NCBI GenBank assembly: GCA_963728825.1
Contig: CAVSLA010000001.1
Location: 434,001-498,000, forward strand
Length of the DNA: 64,000 bases
Direction of reading: 5' to 3'
Source: CAVREM01 sp963728825
Lineage (GTDB): Bacteria > Acidobacteriota > Vicinamibacteria > Vicinamibacterales > CAVVIG01
The notes under the pieces were generated by a model, which was not told the origin of the DNA, made no database searches, and saw only the letters and a program-made list of their open reading frames with translations. The stretch's first letter is position 1. Every line of letters begins with the position of its first letter. Shown piece by piece: positions 38,083 to 47,915 of the stretch. The translations under genes were made by a program, and so were the position numbers.

Positions 38083-39020
38083 CGCGACGTTTTGTGTCCT
38101 TGGTGTCCTTGGTGTCCTTTGTGCTCCTGACATCTCCGCTCGCCGCCCAGATGAGCGGTGCCCCCAGCGCCGGATACCGCCTCGAGCCTGGAGTGGCGGC
38201 ATCGGTCGTCCCGCAACCGCTGCGCGAGATCGGATTCGATCAGCGGCTCGACGAACGCGTGCCGCTGGACGTCGAGTTCAGAGACGAGCTCGGGCAAACC
38301 GTACGGCTCGGTCAGTACTTCGGGCAGAAACCGGTCGTGCTCGCCTTCGTGTACTACGACTGTCCGATGCTCTGCACGATGGTGCTCAGCTCGATTACCA
38401 GCACGCTGGGCGTCCTGTCGCTCGATGCCGGCACGGACTTCGAGCTCGTGATGGTGAGCTTCGACCCGCGGGAAACACCGGAGCTGGCGGCGCGGAAAAA
38501 AGCGGAATATCTCGGGCGCTACGATCGACCTGGTGCCGCGGGCGGGTGGCATTTCCTCACCGGCAACCAGGCCTCGATCAGCCGGCTCACCGCAGCCGCC
38601 GGGTTCCGCTACACCTGGGACGAGGACACGAAACAGTTCGCGCATCCAGCCGGCATCGTGGTCCTCACGCCTGACGGCCGACTGGCCCGCTATCTGTTCG
38701 GCCTCGAGTTCGGTCCGCGAGACCTGCGCCTGGCACTGATCGAAGCCTCCGGTGGCCGCATCGGCACGGCGGTCGACACGGCGCTGCTCTATTGCTACCA
38801 CTACGATCCGATGACCGGCCGCTACGGCCTGGTCGTGATGCGCGTGCTGCGCATCGCCGGCGCCGCCACGGTGCTGGCCCTCGGCACATTCATTTTCGTC
38901 ATGGTCAGGCGAGAACGCACCCGGCACCTACGCACCCTGCACCCGGCACCCGGCACCCCGCACCCGGCACCCGGCACCCGGCACCAGCCCCCGGCCCCCG
39001 CTCCCGACGTGAGGCAGTGA
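38079..39020 (+). CDS. sco: SCO1/SenC-family copper chaperone for the oxidase
   Basis: The 313-residue thioredoxin-fold protein has the copper ligands CPMLC (Cys95, Cys99) and His189 (QFAHPAG). It has an N-terminal signal peptide and a C-terminal membrane helix (GAATVLALGTFIFVMVRRER). It probably delivers copper to the CuA site of CoxB. The signal peptide (FVSLVSLVSFVLL) is encoded by a 9-base tandem repeat, and the last 30 residues (LHPAPGTPHPAPGTRHQP...) by a 7-base repeat, so both ends contain repeat-derived sequence. Confidence 0.94.
   Translation: MTRRFVSLVSLVSFVLLTSPLAAQMSGAPSAGYRLEPGVAASVVPQPLREIGFDQRLDERVPLDVEFRDELGQTVRLGQYFGQKPVVLAFVYYDCPMLCTMVLSSITSTLGVLSLDAGTDFELVMVSFDPRETPELAARKKAEYLGRYDRPGAAGGWHFLTGNQASISRLTAAAGFRYTWDEDTKQFAHPAGIVVLTPDGRLARYLFGLEFGPRDLRLALIEASGGRIGTAVDTALLYCYHYDPMTGRYGLVVMRVLRIAGAATVLALGTFIFVMVRRERTRHLRTLHPAPGTPHPAPGTRHQPPAPAPDVRQ
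38094..38119 (+). repeat. GTGTCCTTG tandem repeat encoding the Sco signal peptide
   Basis: Nearly three copies of GTGTCCTTG run in frame, each giving Val-Ser-Leu/Phe (VSLVSLVSF). Confidence 0.85.
38918..38985 (+). repeat. CACCCGG heptad tandem repeat encoding the Sco C-terminal tail
   Basis: CACCCGG occurs at 38918, 38940, 38947, 38961, 38968 and 38975, with variant units between. Because 3 x 7 bases is 7 codons, the reading frame cycles and gives the repeating peptide HPAPGTP/HPAPGTR. It is the inverse complement of the heptad at 863-913. Confidence 0.88.
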
Positions 39021-39021
39021 A

Positions 39022-40038
39022 ATGTGGCCCGGTACGCCGCTGTTTCCCGACACCGCCTCGACCATCGCGCCGCGCGTGGACGCGTTGTATTTCTTCCTGG
39101 TCGGCGTCGCCGCCTTCTTCTCGCTGCTGATTGCCGGCCTGATCATCTACTACGCGATCAAATTTCACCGCCGCGCCCCTGACAGCGTCGGCGCGCGCAT
39201 CTCGGGCGGCCTGGTCCTCGAGATCACCTGGAGCGTCATCCCGCTGGCGATCGTGATGGTCATCTTCGTCTGGGGAGCCAGTGTGTTTTTTACGATGGCC
39301 CGTCCCCCGGCCGATACGCTGAACATCTATGTGGTCGGGAAACAGTGGATGTGGAAGTTCCAGCACCTGAACGGCGCCCGGGAGATCAACGAGCTGCACG
39401 TGCCGATCGGCCAGCCGGTCAAGCTGATCATGACCTCGGAAGACGTCATCCACGATCTGTTCTTCCCGGCGTTCAGAGTGAAAGCCGACGTCATTCCCGG
39501 CCGCTACACCCAGATCTGGTTCGAAGCCACCCGGCCCGGCACCTATCACTTGTTCTGCGCCGAATACTGCGGCACCCGGCACTCCGGGATGATCGGCCAG
39601 GTCGTCGTGATGGAGCCGAGCGAATTCCAGACGTGGCTGAGCAGCGGTCAGGCCGAGGGGTCGCTGGCGTCCGCCGGCGGCAAGCTGTTTCGAGACCTGG
39701 CGTGCAACACCTGCCATCGCAGCGACGCCCAGGGGCGCGGTCCGGTCCTGGACGGGCTGTTTGGCAAGACGGTCACGCTCCAGAGCGGCGAGAACGTCGT
39801 CGTGGACGAAGCGTATATCCGCGAGTCGATCGTCAATCCGAACGAGAAGCTGACGGCGGGCTTTCAGCCGATCATGCCGGCCTATCAGGGACAGGTGAAC
39901 GAGGAAGGCCTGCTCGAGCTGATCGAATACGTCCGCGCGCTCGGCACCGGCGCGGCCGCGCCGGAGCTGCGGCCCGACGCCGGTGGTCCGCGGCCGGGTG
40001 AAAACACGCCGTCCCGGGGAGGAGACGTCCCCCGTTAA
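39022..40038 (+). CDS. coxB: caa3-type cytochrome c oxidase subunit II with fused cytochrome c
   Basis: The 338-residue protein has two N-terminal membrane helices and a CuA domain with ligands Cys179, Cys183, His187 and Met190 (CAEYCGTRHSGM) and His144. A C-terminal cytochrome c domain follows, with CNTCH at 228-232 and a Met ligand region (QPIMPAYQG). The fused heme makes this a caa3 oxidase that can take electrons directly from Alternative Complex III. Confidence 0.97.
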   Translation: MWPGTPLFPDTASTIAPRVDALYFFLVGVAAFFSLLIAGLIIYYAIKFHRRAPDSVGARISGGLVLEITWSVIPLAIVMVIFVWGASVFFTMARPPADTLNIYVVGKQWMWKFQHLNGAREINELHVPIGQPVKLIMTSEDVIHDLFFPAFRVKADVIPGRYTQIWFEATRPGTYHLFCAEYCGTRHSGMIGQVVVMEPSEFQTWLSSGQAEGSLASAGGKLFRDLACNTCHRSDAQGRGPVLDGLFGKTVTLQSGENVVVDEAYIRESIVNPNEKLTAGFQPIMPAYQGQVNEEGLLELIEYVRALGTGAAAPELRPDAGGPRPGENTPSRGGDVPR

Positions 40039-40042
40039 CCGT

Positions 40043-41657
<1,615 letters not shown>

Positions 41658-41668
<11 letters not shown>

Positions 41669-42389
41669 CACCGCCGCGGGCGCGACCCGGCCCGGACACC
41701 ACCGCCTCGACGACAGCGGCCCTGGGCACCGAAGCCTTGGCGGAGGTGGCCATCGGGCGCTGGCGCATCACTTCGACAACCTCGCCCAGCAGCAGGAAGC
41801 AGCCACGCTGGGCATGTGGGTCTTCCTGGTCACCGAGGTACTGTTCTTCGGCGGGCTGTTCGCCGCCTACTCGCTCTACCGCGCCTGGTATCCGGACGCC
41901 TTTGCCGCGGCGAGTCATACGCTGGACATCACGCTCGGCACGGTGAACACCGCCGTCCTGATCACCAGCAGCTTGACGATGGCGCTGGCGGTCCACGCGG
42001 CGCAGCTCGGCGAGCGGCATCGGCTGATGCTGTTTCTGATCGCGACGATGATTCTCGGCGGCGTGTTCCTGGGCATCAAAGGCGTCGAATACGCCCACAA
42101 GTTCACCGAGCATCACGTGCCCGGTCCCTCGTTTCACTTCGAGGAAGAGCACCTGTCAGCCCAGGCGCAGCTGTTTTTCTCGCTCTATTTCGTGATGACC
42201 GGCCTCCACGCGCTGCACATGGTGATCGGGCTCGGGATCATGGCGTGGATGCTGTGGTGGGCGTGGAACGGCACGATCGGACGTGACTACTACAGTCCGA
42301 TCGAAGTCAGCGGCCTCTACTGGCACTTCGTCGACATCGTCTGGATCTTCCTGTTCCCGCTCTTATATCTCATCGGAAGACACGGATGA
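41658..42389 (+). CDS. coxC: Cytochrome c oxidase subunit III
   Basis: The 243-residue protein has a His/Gly-rich N-terminal extension (GHHRLDDSGPGHRSLGGGGH) before the core. The core has about five helices (LGMWVFLVTEVLFFGGLFAA; FFSLYFVMTGLHALHMVIG; VSGLYWHFVDIVWIFLFPLL). It overlaps coxA by 11 bases. Its stop codon TGA is the first three bases of the 82 bp repeat array. Confidence 0.95.
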
Positions 42390-42632
42390 CGTCCTGTTCT
42401 TGATACGCGCGAGCACAACGGTGCGAGCGCGTCGGCGAGTGGGGGTGGGGCCCCACGAGAAGTAAAGTTGACGTCCTGTTCTTGTTACGCACGAGCACTG
42501 CGGTGCGAGCGCGTCGGCGAGTGGGAGTGGGGCCCCACGAGAAGTAAAGTTGACGTCCTGTTCTTGTTACGCACGAGCACTGCGGTGCGAGCGCGTCGGC
42601 GAGTGGGGGTGGGGCCCCACGAGAAGTAAAGA
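42387..42632 (+). repeat. Three exact-length 82 bp tandem repeats between coxC and coxD
   Basis: Units start at 42387, 42469 and 42551, each opening TGACGTCCTGTTCTTG. Each contains GAGCGCGTCGGCGAGTGGG, the perfect palindrome GTGGGGCCCCAC and an ending GAGAAGTAAAG. Units 2 and 3 differ at one position; unit 1 differs from them at about four. The array exactly fills the space from the coxC stop codon to the base before the coxD ATG. Confidence 0.95.
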
Positions 42633-42926
42633 ATGTCTGACTACATCGTTCCGACCCGCACCTATTACCTGATTTTTGCCGCCCTGATGGTCGGAACCTA
42701 CATCACCGTGCAGGCGGCGTTCATCGATCTCGGGGCGCTGAACACCGTCGTCGCGCTGGCGATCGCCTGCATCAAGGCGACGCTCGTCATCCTGTTCTTC
42801 ATGCACGTGAAGTACAGCACGCGCCTGACCTGGGCGGTCGTGGCCGGGAGTGTCTTCTGGCTGGGAATCCTGCTGACGCTGACCTTCAGCGACTACCTGA
42901 CACGGGCCTGGCGGACTTTCGGATAG
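42633..42926 (+). CDS. coxD: Cytochrome c oxidase subunit IV (caa3/CyoD-like)
   Basis: The 97-residue protein has three hydrophobic helices (YYLIFAALMVGTYITVQAAF; LNTVVALAIACIKATLVILF; LTWAVVAGSVFWLGILLTL). It has the FFMHVKYS motif of the prokaryotic subunit IV family. Its ribosome binding region (GAGAAGTAAAG) is the end of the third 82 bp repeat. It is the last gene of the operon. Confidence 0.92.
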   Translation: MSDYIVPTRTYYLIFAALMVGTYITVQAAFIDLGALNTVVALAIACIKATLVILFFMHVKYSTRLTWAVVAGSVFWLGILLTLTFSDYLTRAWRTFG

Positions 42927-42946
42927 CGTCAGGCATAGCCGCAGCG

Positions 42947-42966
42947 CGCCTGTCAGTTTTCAGGCG
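42947..42966 (+). terminator. Weak hairpin after coxD
   Basis: CGCCTG (42947-42952) and CAGGCG (42961-42966) form a 6 bp stem with loop TCAGTTTT, 21 bases after the coxD stop. The following bases are not a T-tract, so termination here is only possible. Confidence 0.35.
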
Positions 42967-42991
42967 GGCGATTATACTGTCGGCGTTTCCC

Positions 42992-43108
42992 GTGATTGAT
43001 CCCACGTCCACCCTCGAAGCCACCGTCGCCCTGCTCGAAGCGACCCTCGAGGCGACCAGGGAGCTTGGGCAACGCATTCGCGACGTCCACGCTCCAACCG
43101 CCCGATGA
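42992..43108 (+). CDS. Putative 38-residue protein, coupled to the PA14-like membrane protein
   Basis: GTG at 42992 opens a 38-codon frame (MIDPTSTLEATVALLEATLE, then ATRELGQRIRDVHAPTAR). Its TGA overlaps the next gene's ATG as ATGA. The product is predicted to be one amphipathic helix. TATACT at 42973-42978 would place a transcript start within about 6 bases of the GTG, so the message may be leaderless. Heptad spacing of Leu/Ala suggests a coiled coil. Short enough to be chance, but the coupling is suggestive. Confidence 0.45.
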   Translation: MIDPTSTLEATVALLEATLEATRELGQRIRDVHAPTAR

Positions 43109-45213
43109 GGCGAGCGGAGGCGGTCCTCCTCGCAACGCTGGTCGGCGCGTGGATCGCGCCGCCAGCCGCGAAGGCAGCGCTGAATGTCACCCACGGCCTC
43201 ACTATTCAGCCGTTCACCAACCTGAATCAGGCGGGCACCCGATTCTTTGGCTACCTCACGGTTCTGCGGGGGGGCCTTTTCCGGTTCGAGACACGATCGG
43301 CCGCGCCGTCGACGCTTCAGGTCGACGGGAGCACCGCACCCGAACGATCGATGGCGGCGGGTGCGCATTTCCTGCTGATCGAATTGACGCACGACGGTCA
43401 GCCGCCAGCGTTTGAACTGCTCTGGGCGAAGGACGACGGAGCGTTGGCGTCAGTCCCGCTCTGGCGGTTGACGACCTCGCGAGTCGACACCTGGCGGTTG
43501 CTCCTGTTGCGGAGTCTCGAATGGGCACGAGTGGCGGTGACGCTTCTTGCCCTGGCCTACGTGCTGGTTCGCCGGCGGGCGCCGCTGTCCAATGCCGCAC
43601 GCCTTCGTCCGCAAACCGCCGCGTTCGGGTTGTTCGTGCTGCTGGCCGTCATGCACACCTGGCCGCTGGCGGCAGACCCGGCCGGCCTGTCGCGCCACGA
43701 CAACAGCGATGCGATGCTGAACGAGTGGGCGCTCGGGTGGGTGGCGCATCAAATCGTGCGCGACCCGCTCGATCTGTTTGATGCGAACATCTTTTTTCCG
43801 GAGCGCAACACCCTCGCCTACTCGGAGGCCATGCTGGTGCAGGGCGCTCTCGGCGCACCGCTCATCTGGGCCGGCGCGTCCACCCTCTTCGCCTACAACC
43901 TCGTCCTGCTGGCGGGTTTCGCGTTGACCGGGTGGGCGACCGCGCTCGTCGCCGCGCGCTGGACCGGCGATTGGACCGCCGGACTGGCCGCCGGCATCGT
44001 CGCGGCCTTCAATGCCCACACGTTGACCCGGCTGCCTCACCTCCAGGCGCTGCACGTCGAATTCCTGCCGCTGGCCCTGGCCGCGCTCGATTCGCTGTTG
44101 CGCGAGCCGCGGGCGGGGCATGCGATGCGGCTTGCCGGGTGGTTCACTCTGCAATCGCTCGCCTCGATTTACCTGCTCGTCTTCTCAGCATTCGCCCTGA
44201 CCGCCGCGGCATTGGCGCGCCCGCGCGAGTGGAGCGGACGCCGCTTTCGACCGGTGGCATTCTTATTCGTGGCGGCGGCCGCGCTCAGCTTCGTCCTGCT
44301 GCTGCCCTATCTTCAGGCGTATTGGCAGGTCCATCGCGAACAGGGGGCCGTGCGGCCGCTCGCGGATGTCGAGCTGTACTCCGCGTCGTGGAACGACTAT
44401 CTATCGAGCCCATCACGCGTTCATTTCAACACCTGGAGTTACCGGTGGTTCACGGGAACGGCGCTGTTCCCCGGATTCGTCGCGCTCGGTCTCGCCGCGC
44501 TGGCAGTTGGCCGCGGCATCGCGTGGCGGAATCCGCGGGCCCGGATGTGCCTGGCATTCGGTCTCTGCGGCCTGGTGTTGTCGTTTGGCACCAAGGTGCC
44601 CGGCTACGCCGGGCTGTATGAAATTCTGCCGCCTCTTCAGGCGGTCCGCGCCGTGTCCCGGTTCGGATACCTGACGGTGATGGCGATCGCGCTGCTCGCC
44701 GCGTTCGGGCTGGCAGCGCTCCGCGCACGTGTGCCGCCGCGGCGATGGCCGGCCATCGCCTCCGTACTGCTCGTGGCGCTCACACTGGAACCGCTCGTCG
44801 CGCCCATTCACCTCACCCGCTTCAGCGGCATCCCGTCGATCTATGAGGCGGTCGCCGACGACCCTGCCGCGGTCGTCGCCGAACTGCCGATGCCGGGCGG
44901 ATTCGGCTGGTTCGGCAACGCGCGCTACGTGCTGAACTCGACGAAACATTGGCGGCCGTTACTGAACGGTTACAGCGGCTTTGCGCCCGCCAGCTTCCAC
45001 GAACATGTCTCGGCGCTCGCCGGCTTTCCGCAGCCGGCCGCCATTGCGGCGCTGCAGGCGACCGGCGTGACGCACGTGTTCGTTCACCTGGACGGCTATA
45101 CGCCGGAACAGCGATCGCTGATGGAGAACGACGCGTCGCTCACGAGGATGCGGGCTGAGGATCGTACCGTGCTGTACCGCGTGACTCAGCGGTCGGCGAG
45201 GCAGGCAGAGTGA
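43105..45213 (+). CDS. Multi-spanning membrane protein with N-terminal PA14-like domain, GT-C-like
   Basis: In this 702-residue protein, residues about 25-135 look like a PA14 carbohydrate-binding module (FFGYLTVLRGGLFRFETRS, LQVDGSTAPE, AGAHFLLIELTHDGQPPAFE, LLWAKDDG). They are preceded by a signal sequence. From residue 140 there are about ten to twelve membrane helices. An Asp-containing loop (LSRHDNSDAMLNEWALGWV) and a soluble C-terminal region complete a GT-C glycosyltransferase-like topology. The substrate is unknown. Its end overlaps the convergent kinase gene by 74 bases. Confidence 0.75.
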   Translation: MRRAEAVLLATLVGAWIAPPAAKAALNVTHGLTIQPFTNLNQAGTRFFGYLTVLRGGLFRFETRSAAPSTLQVDGSTAPERSMAAGAHFLLIELTHDGQPPAFELLWAKDDGALASVPLWRLTTSRVDTWRLLLLRSLEWARVAVTLLALAYVLVRRRAPLSNAARLRPQTAAFGLFVLLAVMHTWPLAADPAGLSRHDNSDAMLNEWALGWVAHQIVRDPLDLFDANIFFPERNTLAYSEAMLVQGALGAPLIWAGASTLFAYNLVLLAGFALTGWATALVAARWTGDWTAGLAAGIVAAFNAHTLTRLPHLQALHVEFLPLALAALDSLLREPRAGHAMRLAGWFTLQSLASIYLLVFSAFALTAAALARPREWSGRRFRPVAFLFVAAAALSFVLLLPYLQAYWQVHREQGAVRPLADVELYSASWNDYLSSPSRVHFNTWSYRWFTGTALFPGFVALGLAALAVGRGIAWRNPRARMCLAFGLCGLVLSFGTKVPGYAGLYEILPPLQAVRAVSRFGYLTVMAIALLAAFGLAALRARVPPRRWPAIASVLLVALTLEPLVAPIHLTRFSGIPSIYEAVADDPAAVVAELPMPGGFGWFGNARYVLNSTKHWRPLLNGYSGFAPASFHEHVSALAGFPQPAAIAALQATGVTHVFVHLDGYTPEQRSLMENDASLTRMRAEDRTVLYRVTQRSARQAE

Positions 45214-46531
45214 CAACGAACGTCGAACCCAGACCTTCCGTGCTCGAGCATGAAATCGTCCCTCGATGCGACTCGACGATGGCCCGGGCCACCGCCAGAC
45301 CCAGGCCCGCGCCGCCGGTCGCGCGCGACCTCGCCTGATCGACGCGAAAGAACCGATCGAACACGTACGGCAGAGCGGCCGCCGGAATGCCCGTGCCGGT
45401 ATCCGCCATCTCGATCCTGGCGCCGTCGTCAGCCGCCGACAGCGAAACAGTCACGCGGCCGTCCGGCCGGTTATAGACGATGGCATTGGTCATCAGGTTG
45501 ACGATCGCTTCTCTCAGCTGCTCCTCGTCGCCGACCACCTGCAGGTCGTCGCCGACCACCTGCAGCCGGACGGACCGCTCGACCGCGAGGGGCTCGAGCC
45601 ACGCCGCCACTTCAGCGAGCATGTCACGCAGCGGAATGACGGAAGCGGTCGGGTTCTGATCGCCGCTCTCGGCACGCGCCAACGCCAGCAACCGCTCGAC
45701 GATCCCCTGCATCCGAACGACCGCCCGGCGGCAGACGGACAACGAGTCGCGGAGCTGGTCTGCCGATTGTTCGCGGCCAAGTGTCGCGTCGATTTCGGCC
45801 CGCAAGATCGAGAGCGGTGTTCTCAGCTCGTGCGACGCATCGGCGACGAACCGGCGCTCGTGCTGGATCGCGAGTCGCAGCTTGTCGAACGCGTTGTTGA
45901 GCGACGCCGCGACCTGGCCAAGCTCCGTTTCGGTGCGATCGATTGGAATGCGGGCGTGCAGATCGCCGTCGGACATCGCCCGCGCGACCCGGCTGATCCG
46001 TTCGATCGGCGCCAATGCCCGCCGGGCGACGAACCAGCCGCCGAGGACAGCGAGCGCCAGCATCGCCGCCGCCGCGAGGGTCACGTTGACGGTCAGTTGC
46101 CACATGGCCGCGCGCAGCTGCGCCGTGCTCCGGCCGACGAGCACGACGGCGCCGGCCGCCGCCGCACCGGCCACCTCGCGGCGTCCGTCGATCATCCGGG
46201 CGCCCGGCCGCTCCGGGTACGGCACCTGCACGTCGGGATTCGACGAAGCAACCAGCTCGCGGCTGCGATTCCAGACCACGAAATAGCGGGCACCGTCGTC
46301 CTGCCGGAAGTAGTCGAGCGCGTCGCCTGGCAACTCCAGATCGAATCGTCCACCCGGCACCGGTTGGAGTGCTCCGGCGACCTGCTGTGTGAGCGAGTGC
46401 AGCTCGCGGTCCATTTCGGCAATCATCGATCGCCAGAACTGGTAACAGACGGTGGATCCGTAGAGCGCGACCACCAGCCCCAGAATCAGGGCGTACCAGA
46501 GCACGAGCCGCACGCGGAGCGACTCAACCAT
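45140..46531 (-). CDS. Two-component sensor histidine kinase
   Basis: The 463-residue protein has two membrane helices (VLWYALILGLVVALYGSTVC; LAAAAMLALAVLGGWFVARR) flanking a periplasmic domain of about 120 residues. HAMP, the H-box FVADASHELRTPLSILRAE, N-box NLMTNAIVYNRPD, G1 DTGTGIP, F-box VFDRFFR and G2 GGAGLGLAVA follow. It overlaps the regulator gene by 8 bases. A 21-base direct repeat at 45525-45565 gives LQVVGDD-LQVVGDE but does not lengthen the domain. Confidence 0.95.
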   Translation of the reverse strand: MVESLRVRLVLWYALILGLVVALYGSTVCYQFWRSMIAEMDRELHSLTQQVAGALQPVPGGRFDLELPGDALDYFRQDDGARYFVVWNRSRELVASSNPDVQVPYPERPGARMIDGRREVAGAAAAGAVVLVGRSTAQLRAAMWQLTVNVTLAAAAMLALAVLGGWFVARRALAPIERISRVARAMSDGDLHARIPIDRTETELGQVAASLNNAFDKLRLAIQHERRFVADASHELRTPLSILRAEIDATLGREQSADQLRDSLSVCRRAVVRMQGIVERLLALARAESGDQNPTASVIPLRDMLAEVAAWLEPLAVERSVRLQVVGDDLQVVGDEEQLREAIVNLMTNAIVYNRPDGRVTVSLSAADDGARIEMADTGTGIPAAALPYVFDRFFRVDQARSRATGGAGLGLAVARAIVESHRGTISCSSTEGLGSTFVVTLPASPTAESRGTARYDPQPASS

Positions 46532-47180
46532 CGATGATGTAGCCGTGGCCGCGCCGCGTCTGAATCACCTCGGCGCCGAGCTTGCGCCGCAGCGCTGCGA
46601 CGTGCACGTCGACCACGTTCGAGAAGACGTCACTGCCATCATCGTAGATGTGCTCGCAGATCGCGGTCCGTGTGACGAGCGAGCCGCGCCGGTTCATCAG
46701 AAACTCGAGCACCGAATACTCGCGGGCGGTCAGCGGCACCGGCGCGTCCTGCCGATAGACACGCCGCGCCGACATATCGACCCGGATGCAGCCGAACACG
46801 TGCACCGGACCGGGGTGGCCGGCGGCACGCCGGACCAGCGCCCGGAGGCGGGCGATCAGCTCTGCGGTGTCGAACGGCTTGAGCAGGTAATCGTCCGCCC
46901 CCAGATCGAGCGCGCTCACCCGATCTTCGACGGCCAAACGGGCGGTCAGGACCAGGACCGGGACTCGCGCTCCCGAGGTACGCAGGTCTTTCAGCACTAC
47001 CCAACCGCTTCGTTTCGGCACCATCAGATCCAGCACCACGACGTCATAGTCAATCTCGGCGAGCGCGAACGCTGCCTCATCGCCGTCGACCGCGACATCG
47101 ACCGCGAACTGCTGGTTCTCGAGCGACCGCTTCAAGGCGGCGGCCAGGTCCACTTCGTCTTCGACGAGCAGTACCCTCAT
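46524..47180 (-). CDS. OmpR/PhoB-type response regulator
   Basis: The 218-residue protein starts MRVLLVEDEVDLAAALKRSL and has the phosphoacceptor region YDVVVLDLMVPKRSG, the conserved Lys in DDYLLKPF and a winged-helix effector domain ending TRRGHGYIIDG. ATG at 47180 overlaps the stop of the LamG-like gene (ATGA); a longer upstream frame is out of register. It probably binds the GCTTCATC repeats at 47826-47879. Confidence 0.95.
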   Translation of the reverse strand: MRVLLVEDEVDLAAALKRSLENQQFAVDVAVDGDEAAFALAEIDYDVVVLDLMVPKRSGWVVLKDLRTSGARVPVLVLTARLAVEDRVSALDLGADDYLLKPFDTAELIARLRALVRRAAGHPGPVHVFGCIRVDMSARRVYRQDAPVPLTAREYSVLEFLMNRRGSLVTRTAICEHIYDDGSDVFSNVVDVHVAALRRKLGAEVIQTRRGHGYIIDG

Positions 47181-47803
47181 CGTGGCCGCTCCGCCCGCGG
47201 CTCGATCCGGAAGTCGTCGAACGACACGACCGCGTCGGCGGCGGCCCACAGACCGACCGCACCCGAGCCGCGGAACGCGCGATCCCGCTCGCGGAACACC
47301 GGGATGCCCCCCAGGTAGACGCGCAGCGTGTTGTCGTCGCACACCACGCGGAGCGTGTGCCATGCTTCGACGTCGAGCTCGAGCTCGTCGTGTCGATCGA
47401 TTCTGATCCGGTTGCCGTCGGTCACGCGGTACACCGCCAGATCCTGGGCGGCGAGATTCAGCTGAACGGCGTAGTGATTGAGCGGGTCGGCATAGCGGAC
47501 GACAACGCCGGCGCGGCGGCTGCCGCCCCGCATCCGCATCCGGACCGACACTTCCACGTCGTCATAGGTTCCGTTGTCGACGGCGACCCCGAAGCCGCCC
47601 GGCGCCGCCGCGTCGCCGCCGTACAGGAGAATGTGGGTATCACCTTCGCGCTGAACCAGCCACTTACCCGGCGGGCCGTCGCGGCCGACCGCGAAGAGGA
47701 AGCCGGCGGGCGGTTTGCCCGGGCCATCCTCCTCGAACGATCGCACGAGGCCCTGATCGGCGGTCGTCAGCAGCAGCAGAGCGAGGAGCGGCCCGCGCAG
47801 CAT
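47177..47803 (-). CDS. Exported LamG/concanavalin-like (DUF1080-type) protein, first gene of the two-component operon
   Basis: The 208-residue protein has a signal peptide (MLRGPLLALLLLTTADQ). The remainder is one jelly-roll domain (FAVGRDGPPGKWLVQREGD; VSVRMRMRGGSRRAGVVVRY; HTLRVVCDDNTLRVYLGGIP; GAVGLWAAADAVVSFDDFRI). Such domains bind glycans or other surface ligands. Direct coupling to the regulator and kinase genes suggests a periplasmic accessory sensor or a controlled target. Confidence 0.82.
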   Translation of the reverse strand: MLRGPLLALLLLTTADQGLVRSFEEDGPGKPPAGFLFAVGRDGPPGKWLVQREGDTHILLYGGDAAAPGGFGVAVDNGTYDDVEVSVRMRMRGGSRRAGVVVRYADPLNHYAVQLNLAAQDLAVYRVTDGNRIRIDRHDELELDVEAWHTLRVVCDDNTLRVYLGGIPVFRERDRAFRGSGAVGLWAAADAVVSFDDFRIEPRAERPR

Positions 47804-47825
47804 TTCCAGGCGATTCTACTGCCGC

Positions 47826-47892
47826 CCGGATGAAGCCTTGGTGAAGACCAACGCCGGGCTTCATCCCGGCTTCATCTCGATTTGGCTATAAC
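47826..47892. promoter_or_regulatory. Divergent control region: GCTTCATC repeats and -10 TATAAC
   Basis: GCTTCATCCCG (47858-47868) and GCTTCATCTCG (47869-47879) are perfect-spaced 11 bp direct repeats placed where a -35 box should be, 7 bases before TATAAC (47887-47892). An inverse copy (GCTTCATCCGG on the minus strand, 47836-47826) faces the two-component operon. This geometry is typical of OmpR/PhoB-type activators. Confidence 0.6.
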
Positions 47893-47915
47893 GTGGCCGA
47901 CGGAGGATGGAACGG

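Noticed and set aside
45525..45565. 21-base direct repeat in the kinase gene
   Set aside because: The kinase domain has normal length and spacing, so no functional duplication is implied.
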